A stretch of 64,000 bases of DNA, from contig CM067369.1 of assembly GCA_034401795.1 (NCBI GenBank), positions 89,222,381-89,286,380 of the forward strand, given 5' to 3'. The stretch is from Chaetoderma sp. LZ-2023a (lineage: Eukaryota > Mollusca > Caudofoveata > Chaetodermatida > Chaetodermatidae). Shown piece after piece: positions 10,800 to 20,418 of the stretch (the stretch's first letter is position 1; every line of letters begins with the position of its first letter). The notes under the pieces were generated by a model. That model was not told where the DNA came from, searched no databases, and saw nothing but the letters and a program-made list of their open reading frames with translations. The translations under genes were made by a program, and so were the position numbers.

Positions 10800-11356
10800 A
10801 TTGAGTTATGAAATAGAGCTTTTGTCAAACGCATTTCTTCCGTAGCAACAGAGCATACATTATAGCAGCTATTGAATTTCATTCACACTTACCGTAGGTG
10901 TTAAACACTGAGCTATGCTATGGTCAGGTCTTTATTAATTGCATTTCTACCTTGTCAGTGAATAATCCAAACTTGTATTTAATTATTCTTTGTGAAAGGA
11001 AATTATTACGCCCTCACTACTGTGAATTGCCACTTCACTTTGGCTTTAATTTCCTGAAGCAATTTATGGCCTGTTCTTAATATTACAGTGTTACTATCAC
11101 TGATCGTACCTTAAGTTCAGATCAGCAACTCGTTAAATAGTAGTTTTTCTACACTGTTTGGATTCCTAGGATCCATAATACAACTGTGGTAATCCAAGGT
11201 AAAATCACTTAATGATTAATTATCTGGCTTTAAGATAGAATCTTGTATTCCATACAGTCTAGAATTGGCATTTGTTAATAGGCAAGATCCTGTCTTAGGC
11301 CACATAAGTTATCACACATAGGCATTCTAAAATAGACATTGTAGAGTAGATCCAAA
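10800..11356. other. Non-coding leader region
   Basis: AT-rich with no convincing frame. It ends at a good initiation context (CCAAAATGG) for the ORF at 11357. Possible 5' untranslated region of that ORF. Confidence 0.35.
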
Positions 11357-12232
11357 ATGGCGGAATATTCGCTAACAAACACTGTCCCCAGTGCATTCGA
11401 GCACCTTAGTGATGATGCATTTGCGCATCCTAGTACACACACCCCATTAGGCATTGAGATGCGATCTCAACACAGCATCTCAGAATCACATGTGACCTTT
11501 CAAGATGGAGTCACTATATACGCTAAGGATCACTTTGAAGATGGGTATGACACTGATTACAGCAATGACGGCTGGAGTACTAATGAGGAAGATGCAAATT
11601 CAAATATTGGTTCTTTGGAAGGTTTCCAGGATAGTCACACTAGTGGAGCTATTTTTCCTTCCAGTGATTTTTCTGTTCCTCCTTGTGGAAATGTGTCTAC
11701 CCCTCTGGTTGACACTCTTTCTCAGGTTGCTTCAGGACAGCAGCCGGCCCTCTCTTTTATGGACACTGCGGTGGCGAACCACTGTGAGTCTTCTGGTTAT
11801 CCAGAGCCTCCTGGTGGTCCCTCTCCCCAGTCTCCTGTAGTGAGCGTGAGTGAGTTATACAAGATGAGGGAACGTGTGGATGAGTTAATTAACCAACTGT
11901 GTGATAGTCACGCGGAGAATACGGTTCCGAAGCCAGATCTGGGCTTGAATACAAATTTTCGTTTTCATTTACAGGATCGCCCTGTACCGCGCCTTCAAAC
12001 AGCTTTTACGCGAGAGAAGCAATCTTTGAATCTGCATTCAGAGAATGTAGAACCAAAGAATGCTTCTCAAATAACGGCTATGCGACCAGCACCCGGTTTT
12101 TCTCAATTAAATCGACCCCAGATTCAAACTCTGAACCACCACCAAAACTCGCTACAATATATTGGTTATTTGGTGCCCTACTGGTTAAAGCTGTTTCCTG
12201 TGCCTTTTTTGCTTTTTCTGCTGCTATTCTAA
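11357..12232 (+). CDS. Unidentified 291-codon ORF, probable transposon protein, 3' end replaced
   Basis: The ATG sits in a strong context (AAAATGG). The N-terminal 60 codons are Ser/His/Thr-rich, then an acidic patch (about residues 55-95, with DGYDTDYSNDGWSTNEEDAN), then a Ser/Pro-rich linker and a short charged helix-like segment (SELYKMRERVDELINQL, about 166-182). No family motif was recognised. Acidic and Ser/Pro-rich gag-like ORFs are common in retroelements. From about codon 240 the frame overlaps an antisense zinc-finger fragment (12078-12359, minus), and the final hydrophobic string ending FLLFLLLF is the complement of that fragment. The true C-terminus is therefore lost, and the listed end is an accidental stop. 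Confidence 0.4.
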   Translation: MAEYSLTNTVPSAFEHLSDDAFAHPSTHTPLGIEMRSQHSISESHVTFQDGVTIYAKDHFEDGYDTDYSNDGWSTNEEDANSNIGSLEGFQDSHTSGAIFPSSDFSVPPCGNVSTPLVDTLSQVASGQQPALSFMDTAVANHCESSGYPEPPGGPSPQSPVVSVSELYKMRERVDELINQLCDSHAENTVPKPDLGLNTNFRFHLQDRPVPRLQTAFTREKQSLNLHSENVEPKNASQITAMRPAPGFSQLNRPQIQTLNHHQNSLQYIGYLVPYWLKLFPVPFLLFLLLF

Positions 12233-12359
12233 TATGGTCGCAGCTTCTACACAGAAATAGGTCACATTGGCGATTTTCAGCAGATGGGTGTGATTTATTA
12301 CAGTCTTCACATGCAGTCATTTTTAATGTGCTGTAGACATCACAAACAGGATAGGGCAC
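12078..12359 (-). pseudogene. LINE ORF1-like zinc-binding fragment
   Basis: The minus-strand frame shows a Cys/His cluster, ACEDCNKSHPSAENRQC then LFLCRSC, followed by a charged helix (AAEKAKKAQE) and a short tail ending at the stop at 12078. The pairing of cysteines resembles the zinc finger that starts ORF1 of many CR1-like LINEs. Nothing of a downstream hydrolase or RT is attached on its left, where the unrelated plus-strand ORF begins, so this is a fragment. Confidence 0.45.
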
Positions 12360-12889
12360 AGAAAGGCATACGTGTTAGTAGGTAATTTGGTAGTGTTAGG
12401 CCTTGGTCCCTGCAGCTACTCAGGGGAAAAGTTTGAAAGGTGAGAGCCATATGAGAGACATTACATAGAACATGGAAATAGTGTTAGACAGGTTGACAGT
12501 ATTAGACAGATTGGGGAGGGGGAAACAAGTGCAAACTAACCCTTGAAGACAATACATTTGAATTTGAACTTACTCTATTTGATATTCTATGGGGTTTTCT
12601 AACATAGAAATTTTTTTCTTTTTTTTTTAATGATCAATTCCTTAATTTTTGGCAATTTCCCTTTATTATTGGAATTACATTTGACTATGGTAAAGTTTAA
12701 ATGCAGTGAAAATTGGTCCCAGTGTGACTTCAGAATAAAAGTACAATTATATTAGTTTTATCTAATTATGCCTGCTGGATATATGTTGTAGCATTACAAT
12801 TATTATATTTAATTTTCAATATATTGCTTAGCTAAATAAACAATCATATTTTTATCAAAGGTTCAATTATCCTTCCATAGTTACATACT
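12360..12889. other. Non-coding stretch
   Basis: AT-rich with no supported frame, RNA gene or repeat family. Confidence 0.4.
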
Positions 12890-13680
12890 CCTCTTCTGCC
12901 TGTTAGGCTTTATAGCCTGTAGCAGGTCTTCATTCTCTTATTGGGTGTTTTGTACTTCTTTGACATTGTATTGGGTGCGGATGGGCATCATTGGAAAATT
13001 AGCCGAGTAGATGCTTTCTGAATAAAGCCGATCTAGTCGTCTTTTGAAGCCGTTCATGGTTGGAGCTGTCACGACGGCATCTGGGAGGCTGTTCCAGTGG
13101 TTAACGACGTGTAATGTATGCTGAAGAACTGTTTACGTAAGTTGGAGTGGAAGCGTTGTTTCTGCAGTTTATAGTTGCTGGCCCTGATTCGCTCTTCAGT
13201 GTCTGCTGGGAAGATGATATCATGGTCAATGTTATACATACCGTGAGTGTACTTCTAAACCTTGATTGTCACCTTTGAGGCGCCGATACACCAGACTTGG
13301 CAGCTTGAGTGCTTGCAGTCTTGCCTCATAGGGTTGAGGCACTGTTTTGGTTGCACTGCGTTGTACATTCTCCAGCAGTTGAACATCCTTTTTGTACAGT
13401 GGTGACCACACAAAATTTCCATATTCCAGATGGGGACACACACAGCTTTTGAACAAAGGACTAGCGTCTTGGGGTCGAGGTTGTCAAAAGATCTTCTGAT
13501 CATCCCGACTAGTCTGCTTGCTTTGTTTGTGGTGATTTCTGCATGTTTGTCGAATTTGAGACTGCTGTCCACATACACTCCCAGGTCTTTTTCACAGGTT
13601 GTCATCCCTTGTGTTGCAGTCTAGCTGCCATCTTTCATATATTGGAGGAGGTTATTCGCTTTGCCTAGGTGCATGGAAGA
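12890..13680 (-). pseudogene. LINE ORF2 C-terminal fragment with 3' UTR (CR1/Jockey-like)
   Basis: The minus-strand frames give the post-RT C-terminal pattern of a CR1/Jockey-type LINE: EKDLGVYVDSSLKFDKHAEI, then CVCPHLEYGNFVWSPLYKKD, LLENVQRSATK, ALKLPSLVYRRLKGD, and below 13245 a basic NYKLQKQRFHSNLRKQFF block. Frames change several times, and stops occur below 13100. The catalytic RT core is absent (5'-truncated copy). The 3' untranslated end reaches about 12890. A similar fragment of another copy lies at 22990-23640. Confidence 0.8.
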
Positions 13681-13747
13681 TTCAAGGTTATTTATTTCAT
13701 GCTTAATATATAATATACATACATCACAATTGGGCAGTCCATCAAAG

Positions 13748-13790
13748 GCAGAGCCTATGAATCGATGGACCACCTACACACAAAACAAGA
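13748..13790 (+). repeat. LINE 3'-UTR-like block in the opposite orientation
   Basis: The plus strand reads AAGGCAGAGCCTATGAAT then GGACCACCTACACAC. This resembles the plus-strand block at 23712-23750 and the reverse complement of the block at 23050-23092, which is the 3' end of a minus-strand LINE fragment. It therefore looks like a plus-oriented LINE 3' end abutting a minus-oriented ORF fragment. Confidence 0.45.
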
Positions 13791-14850
13791 CATTATAATA
13801 TATAGAGTGATCATGGCGATAGTTTATACAAACATTCATAATGTAATAGCACCTGTACAGGCCTAAACACAGAAAACAGGACGTCACATCTATTTTTTTT
13901 ACCATATTGTCATGATTGTTATACATGAAGTGTATTCTACATATAAAGGATCTTCATACAATTTTGTATTTAGATTCCAACTGGGATTTTTATTTCATTG
14001 AACGGATTAAGCAAAATATTTAGTTACAGATCAGCCAATTGTTAGGTTAGTGTACGGTTTGAATGGCTATATCCTTATTCTCACGAAAAGTGTTAACACG
14101 TTTATTTCTGTTATTTAATTTTCTTGCTTTCTTTGTATTGCCTTACTTATTAAAATGCTGTAGACATCACTAAGAGAGTTGAGCTACACAGAGAGACTGT
14201 ATATATAGATATGGAAACAGGTAGAGGAATGCTAACATAAAACATTCCGGAATCTGAACTACTTAATATTTTAAAATAATTTTACAAATATCAGACACAA
14301 TCCAGGAGCAGAACATAAAGGCATGTATGCCTCCGTTCTGACATCTACTTAACTTAACTTAGACCTTGAAAACATTATAGATAATTTTATTTAGTGTTTT
14401 AACCAGATTTCGTGGCAAACCGAAAGCCCATAGTAAACCTATGGGTGGGCTTAGAATCAAGATATAGCCATTTGAATTAATTTATGGTACGGATTAACCA
14501 AATTTACAGTACCGAATGACTGGTATTCCAAACACTCTGTCACCGAGCAATAACGAAAACTGGTGATCTAACTATGTTTACTTGTTTCTGCTGTGCATAC
14601 CTATGCCAGACCAAAACCATTCTCAACCTCCTATCTCTACTTTGTTCAGTGAAGATTCCATTTAACGGTTGAAGATGCGAATACGGATATTCATACAGAT
14701 AGTTTAGTTGTTTACTTCCACTGCTTCCTCTTGTTCCGAATGTTCCTCCTGGAGCATCGCGTAGCTGTGTGGCTCAGGATTCAAGATTAGATTCTAGATT
14801 ATTTATTTATTTATTTACTTATGTTGTTTCTGACCGCAGGATTATGCCTT
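13791..14850. other. Non-coding stretch
   Basis: No frames or repeats of note. The sequence is AT-rich. Confidence 0.4.
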
Positions 14851-14852
14851 AA

Positions 14853-14935
14853 TAAGCTACCTCGGAGTTACGGCGTCGCAAAGAATTATGGGTAATGTCA
14901 AAGGTCAAAGCACATAAACAAATCTCTCGAGTCTG
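14853..14935 (+). repeat. Short LINE 3' end fragment
   Basis: ATAAGCTACCTCGGAGTTAC and AAAGGTCAAAGCACATAAAC match the reverse complement of about 17945-18022, which is the end of a minus-strand LINE ORF2. This is a small plus-strand piece of the same family. Confidence 0.5.
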
Positions 14936-15630
14936 ACAGCTCTGCGGTTATGAATGCTACGCCACGAATTTTCCTCCTCATCCATGCGTGTTTTATGGTG
15001 TTCTTATGTGTGAACTTCTTAGGGGCAGCTTGATATGGAATCATGTCAAGATATTTATGCAGCAGAATTAGAAAATCAAATAATATTTACGCAACTGGAG
15101 GCGGAAAACAACGCGGTCAAGCGCATTCGCCCCGGTGCCAATTCGGCCCATTTTTCGCTGTTCCGATTAGAAGTGGATTCACACTAGTGTATTTTGCATA
15201 AATTCAATAAATAAATGTAGTTATTATATGTATTTTAGAAGTACAATTACAATATGCTTATTTTTAAGTCTATGTAATGTCAGCGATTACGTGAGACTGA
15301 CGGCGTAGGCCTACACACGTACACCAGCTTCATAGTTAGGCCTATATAGTTAGTGTGTATGGTACTACGCATACTTGGGTTTTACAATTTCATTGTTGTA
15401 ATATTCCCAATTTAACACTATATAATTCTCTAGTCTCCTAAAGGCACTATTAGGCTACCTAATGTAATCATTCAATGTAATAGGTGCGCGTAGATTGCGC
15501 TATTCATTGATAAAGGAATTATCCCAAACAGAGTATAATTATTTTTATCATATTATCCATAAATAAACATCAGTCAAACAAACCACTCAGGCCGGAAGCC
15601 AGGGCAGGACCGGTGCACTATGTAATATTA
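14936..15630. other. Non-coding stretch
   Basis: No supported frame or repeat. Sequence complexity is ordinary. Confidence 0.4.
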
Positions 15631-15639
15631 CCCCCAATC

Positions 15640-15850
15640 AGGCAGCCATGGCAGGGCAAGCAATCAGGCAGCCAAGGGAGGGCAGGTAGGCAATCAGGCA
15701 GCCAGGGGAGGGCAGGCAGGCAGCCAGGGTATGGCAGGCAGGCAGCCAGGGTATGGCAGGCAGGCATCAGGCAGCCAGGGAGGGCAGGCAGACATGGCAG
15801 GTAATCAGACAGCCAGATCAGAGCAGGCAGGCAGGCATCAATGGCATGGC
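15640..15850. repeat. CAGGCAGCCAGGG-type minisatellite
   Basis: Irregular tandem array of GGCAGGCAGCCAGGG/GGCATCAGGCAGCC-like units on the plus strand. The open frames across it (Gln/Gly/Arg/Ala-rich) are by-products of the repeat. Confidence 0.75.
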
Positions 15851-15898
15851 ATGGCAGTTAGTTGGTCGGTTGACCAGCCAATTGGTCAATCGTCCTGC

Positions 15899-16330
15899 CA
15901 CTCACTCACTCACTCACTCACTCACTCACTCACTCACTCACTCACTCACTCACTCACTCACTCACTCACACTCACTCACTCACTCACTCACTCACTCACT
16001 CACTCACTCACTCACTCACTCACTCACTCACCCACACAATTTATCAGTCACTCACTCGTGAGTGAGTGAGTCGGTGGGTCCGTCGATGAGTCAGTAAGTT
16101 GGTCAGTTCGCCAGTCAGTGAGTGAGTCAGCGAGCCAGTGAGCGAGCCAGCCAGTGAGCGAGTCAGTGAGTGAGTGAGCGAGCCAGCCAGCCAGCCAGTG
16201 AGTGAGTGAGTGAGTGAGTGAGTGAGTGAGTGAGTGAGTGAGTGAGTGAGTGAGTGAGTGAGTGAGTGAGTGAGTGAGTGGGTGGGTGGGTGGGTGAGTG
16301 AGTGAGTTGGTCAGTCGGTGAGTGGATGGG
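15899..16330. repeat. Opposed tetranucleotide arrays (ACTC)n then (GAGT)n
   Basis: 15899-16030 is almost pure ACTC repeat. From 16058 to about 16330 the plus strand is mainly GAGT/GTGA with CCAGTGAGCGAG variants, purest at 16197-16278. The second array is the reverse complement of the first, so a single strand can fold into a hairpin with arms of more than 100 bases. At the junction (about 16047-16068) a short inverted repeat, CACTCACTC against GAGTGAGTG, forms the apex. Confidence 0.9.
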
Positions 16331-16370
16331 TGGGGTCGGTCTGTTGGTCAGGTCGGATCGGGTCGGTCTG

Positions 16371-16513
16371 TGAGTTGGTCGCTCTCTGAGTCTGTCGGTC
16401 TCTGAGTCGGTCGGTCTCTGAGTCGGTCGGTCTCTGAGTCAGTCGGTCTCTGAGTCGGTCGGTCTTTGAGTCGGTCGGTCTGTGAGTCGGTCGGTCTGTG
16501 AGTCAGTCGGTCG
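16371..16513. repeat. 16-bp tandem repeat TGAGTCGGTCGGTCTC
   Basis: About eight to nine imperfect copies of a 16-bp unit follow directly after the GAGT array. Variants carry CAGT, TTTG or TGTG. It probably evolved from the neighbouring tetranucleotide array. Confidence 0.8.
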
Positions 16514-16539
16514 GCGGGCCAGCCAGTCATGTACTCTAT

Positions 16540-17888
16540 TGGTTAGTCGATCACTCACTCATGCATTTAGGCTACTTGGTAGCCCAAACCGCCCCATACA
16601 CGACGCCACTGCAATTGTACGTATATATACCTAATTGATTGGCCGAACGATCGCATGGCTGGCTGTAATTGAATGGAATTGAATCCAACTATTGATTGAT
16701 TCATTTCTTTATTCTTTAATCATTGATTGACTGAATAATTATTCTGATTGCTCTAGAGTGGCTGACTTGTTGATCCTTTGGTTGCTAGATTGTTTAGGTA
16801 CATGGGTGATCAGTAATCGCATTGGTCTGACAAATTATTTGATTGACAGTGTGGCAGGAGACAGTGTCGGGAGGGTGTGAGTTAGATCTTCCCAATGGAA
16901 ATCTTTGAAGATTAAGCTCGATCTGAGAATCCTTCTAATACTTTAATTGTAGAGTTTAGACATAGGGTTGCTCTTAAAATAAAATTAAAACAATACACCA
17001 CAACATAGCATAATTCACCCTAATTTTGTTTACAAATTTGGATTTTTCAAACCAAAAAAATCACGGGATTGCCATTGTTGGAGGGGGGTATAGTCTGTGT
17101 GGGGTGGGTGGGTATCACAAACGTAAATTAAAAAAATAAAATACTTGTTTTCAGAACCGTACAAGTTCGTTTATTGGATTTAACACAGACACCATACAAG
17201 GACAAGTTGGCTTTTAAATTTTCGAGATGCTTGCCATATACATAGGCGTAGGGGAGGGGTGGGGGTGCTAGCAACCCTTCAGATTTTTTTCTCTCAGTGT
17301 ATTCTCCGTAGCGCCCATTAGGTTTTGGTCATATAGTTTAGCGCCATCAACCCCCCCCCCCCCCCCCCACCCACCACGTCAAAGTACGTTCCTACACACC
17401 TATGAATGTAGGCGCTATATATGATATGTGATATAAATTTCCAAAAGGTTATAGCAGCCAACTGCTATTGGGGGGAAATGGGTTCAAACATACAGCCAAA
17501 CATGAGGTTTTTTAAAAAGATTTAATAACAAATATTTACGTTCTTGACACCCCGGCCGTGGCTATTTGGGGGGGGGGGGTGTGTGTCACGCGCTAACCGC
17601 CGAGGCTGCTAATTATATATAGATACAAAATAATAGTTACAAACTGTTGATTTTGTAGGGTTTAATCAATATGGGTATGAAATAAAAAAAATTTATATAA
17701 TACCCGGCGACAGTCGCTGGAATTAAACATAGCAGTACTACATATTATATAGGCTAACTATATAGGGCATATACGAAAATAGGGTATTTCGTGCGATTCG
17801 TGTTAGCCATATGAAATTTCTTTTATAAACACGCAGTGATTATTACGTAAGAATATTATCTTTATGAATCGAGATGTTTGTAAAAAGT
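16540..17888. other. Non-coding stretch with homopolymer C/G runs
   Basis: No supported gene. A poly-C run interrupted once lies at about 17350-17369 and a G run at about 17570-17579. AT-rich background. Confidence 0.5.
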
Positions 17889-18300
17889 TTATTTAGCTGA
17901 AAACGCCGTAAAAGCTATGTGATTATTACTAAGCGAAGGCACGCAAAGTGGTTTGTTTATGTGCTTTGACCTTTGACCTGACGTTTGCTGCACATGCGCA
18001 TTCGGAACTCCGAGATAGCTTATGGTCAGATCTTCTTCATCATGATACTGTGCACTTTCACTTCCGGTTTCTATCGGCGCTGTATAGTCATATACCAATG
18101 GCTTATATTTCCAGTATTTGTCTAGACGGGCCTTGAAGGTATTTACCGACGAAGCTTCTACAACATACTACGGTAATTTATTCTAGACTTTGGGCACACG
18201 GACTGGAAAACAGTTTCTGCGGACTTCTAGTTTTGCTCTCAACTGGAAAATCTTCTTATTATGTCCCCTGTTAGTGTTGGGAATTGGTACTATTTTTGTG
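17889..18300 (-). pseudogene. LINE ORF2 C-terminal fragment
   Basis: The minus strand reads FQLRAKLEVRRNCFPVRVPK, then, after stops, YVVEASSVNTFKARLDKYW. This is the conserved tail of CR1/Jockey-type ORF2 proteins. It continues open to a stop at 17889 through an acidic segment with GSESAQYHDEEDLTISYL. The RT core is missing (5' truncation) and in-frame stops occur near 18175-18190. The last 80 bases recur in the other orientation at 14853-14935. Confidence 0.7.
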
Positions 18301-18467
18301 ATCGATGATTGTTTTTATACACTAACCAATGATCAATTAATGACTGATGATAACAGGTTTTCATTTTTTACCCATTTTGAATGCAGTAATTATAGCATGT
18401 TCAAGGATAATTACCCCTTCAAATCAAGTCGCAGGTATGACAGATTCTTAATAATTTAAGAAATAAT

Positions 18468-18560
18468 CTGTTGGGTATTTTGAAGCTGATTTGAATGAAA
18501 GCTGTTGCTGCCATAGGCCGCAACGGCTCCCAGTCGGGCAAGTTTCAAAATATTTAACAT
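18468..18560. repeat. Palindromic repeat family P, copy 2 (18.5 kb)
   Basis: Left arm CTGTTGGGTATTTTGAAG, core GTTGCTGCCATAGGCCGCAA, right arm GGCTCCCAGTCGGGCAAG then TTTCAAAATATTTAACA. It shares its core and outer arms with the 59195 copy and folds end to end. Confidence 0.8.
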
Positions 18561-19126
18561 GTTATTAGTATGGTTGCTTTGAAATTAACATACTATTTCA
18601 GTGCTGAAGGAATTAATGTCTTAGACACCAAACATCACACATATGCGTCTGTGAAAGCTAAACTTCTACTTTGGAGTTTGTATGTGTGTGTTAGAATCGA
18701 TCTGTATGCATGGTGTAATCTGCTGGTATACTATGAACCCTGAATTAACAGAACCCCAACCATGACAGCAGTTCTCAATCAAGCTAGTATTAATGTTTTT
18801 CCTTTATCTGTGTCTTCCTAAAAACTTAACAATATTCTTCATGACTGCATTCCAATTGCTAGTTTATGCCTGACCTGTTGATGCCACCAAATACCTTTAA
18901 TAACTCACCCACAATTCTTATTTATTGCTATTTGACACTTTACCCATCCCACCCAGTGTATCCACTGGCTAGATGGTGTTATATACAATTAAATCACGAT
19001 AATGACCAATATTACAGCCAAATAGAGAAATCTATTCAGTCCTCCAAATGACCCCAATAACCTCCCTCTCTTCAGTTGTTCCCTTGCCTTATTTCCTCCC
19101 TGTCCATATTCCCACTAACCTGACCC
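18561..19126. other. Probable 5' leader of the LINE at 19127
   Basis: No supported gene. The stretch just upstream of 19127 is probably the LINE's own 5' sequence or ORF1 remnant; its boundary was not found. Confidence 0.3.
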
Positions 19127-19396
19127 ATGCCCGCTAAATTCCCTTGCTCATCCTGGAGGAAACCTGTTAAGAATAATCAGAGAGCACTACTATGTGACTT
19201 ATGTAGCACATGGATTCATCTAAGTTGCTCCAAATTAACAACATCTGACTACCGCAACCTCGAAGCTGACGACACCAGCTGGTGGTGTACCAACTGCAAC
19301 AAGTCACTTTTCCCGTACAATCATTACAATGGCAATACAGACTTCACACTGGCTGTTCTAAATCCATACTATAACCCTACTACCACAGGCTACTGA
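19127..19396 (+). pseudogene. LINE ORF2 N-terminal PHD-type zinc finger
   Basis: The frame from the ATG at 19127 contains CSSWRKPVKNNQRALLCDLC, WIHLSCSKL and WWCTNCNKSLFP, a PHD-type zinc finger with the expected Cys/His spacing from the second cysteine pair on (the first pair is incomplete: CSSW rather than CxxC). Some LINE groups carry such a finger at the start of the endonuclease/RT protein, and the endonuclease begins about 60 codons downstream in another frame. A frameshift near 19395 separates the two. It probably binds chromatin or nucleic acid for the element. Confidence 0.7.
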
Positions 19397-20418
19397 TGAC
19401 AAAAAACCCACTCTAAACCCATTCAATTTAATCCTATCCCAATTTAACCATGCTGACACCAGAAATGATCCCAATATATCTGCACCAACCTGTGAATACA
19501 TCCTCCCAAAAACATTCAATGATAACCTACTAGGAAACAAAGAACACATGGCCTTCTCACTTCTATTTATCAACATGCAATCTCTCATGGGGAACATCGA
19601 CAAGTTACACCATTTCCTAGATATGAGTGCACATGAATTTGGAATTATTGGAATTACAGAGACATTTATACATGTATGCAAATTCACCTACTAACCGTAT
19701 CAATATAAAGAACTACACATTTGTTGAAAAGCACAAAACCATGGGCAGGGGAGGTGGTGTAGGCATGTATGTTAAAGAAAATGTCCAATTCATTGAGCGA
19801 GATGACCTTTCTAATATTGAAGAACATATTCAAACAATGTTTATCGAAATTCAAACACCGAAAGGAAAAAACAAAATTGTAGGTACAATTTATAAATCAC
19901 CTAAAGGCGATAAGGAACGTCTTATTGAACTATTAGGAAAAACTTTGGCAACTATTCAAAAGGAAAACAAAACTGTCTACCTCATGGGTGGCTACAATAT
20001 TGACCTGATGAGACAAACTTGCTTTCATCCACAACACTTTATAAACTTACTAAATGCTCATTCATTCTACCCAACCATTACAAAACCGACTAGAATAGGT
20101 GATGTTTCGGCCACAATTATTGATAATATATTCAGCAATAACATTAACTTCAGTAATAAATCGGAGGTAGGAATTCTCGTTACTGACACATCAGACCACC
20201 TACCAATTTTTCTTCTCGAAAGACAGCTGACCTGCACAAAGCCATTCAAATATGAAAAAATTAAATGCAGAGAAATAAATCAGGTCAATATTGAACAATT
20301 TAAAAAACACATGTCTGAGGTGGATTGGCATGAGTCACAGACATACGGTGCTGCGAAAATGCCTACACCAAGTTCCACGAAATTTGCACGCACATCTTCG
20401 AAAACAGCTTTCCCATGA
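19395..20418 (+). pseudogene. LINE ORF2 endonuclease domain (broken)
   Basis: The first part (19395 to about 19690) contains LLFINMQSLMGNIDKL and GIIGITETFIH, the Asn and Glu blocks of an APE-type endonuclease. After a frameshift near 19680 the frame continues with GRGGGVGMYVKENV, GTIYKSPKGD, YLMGGYNIDLM, IIDNIFSN and TSDHLPIF. The block that is normally GDFN reads GGYN, so a catalytic aspartate is replaced by glycine and the nuclease would be inactive. The frame ends at 20418, just as the linker to the RT begins in a third frame. Its role would have been to nick target DNA for primed reverse transcription. Confidence 0.8.

Noticed and set aside
15613..16069. Repeat-derived ORFs encoding Gln/Gly or Thr-His-Ser-Leu repeats
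   Set aside because: Direct read-through of minisatellite and ACTC arrays.
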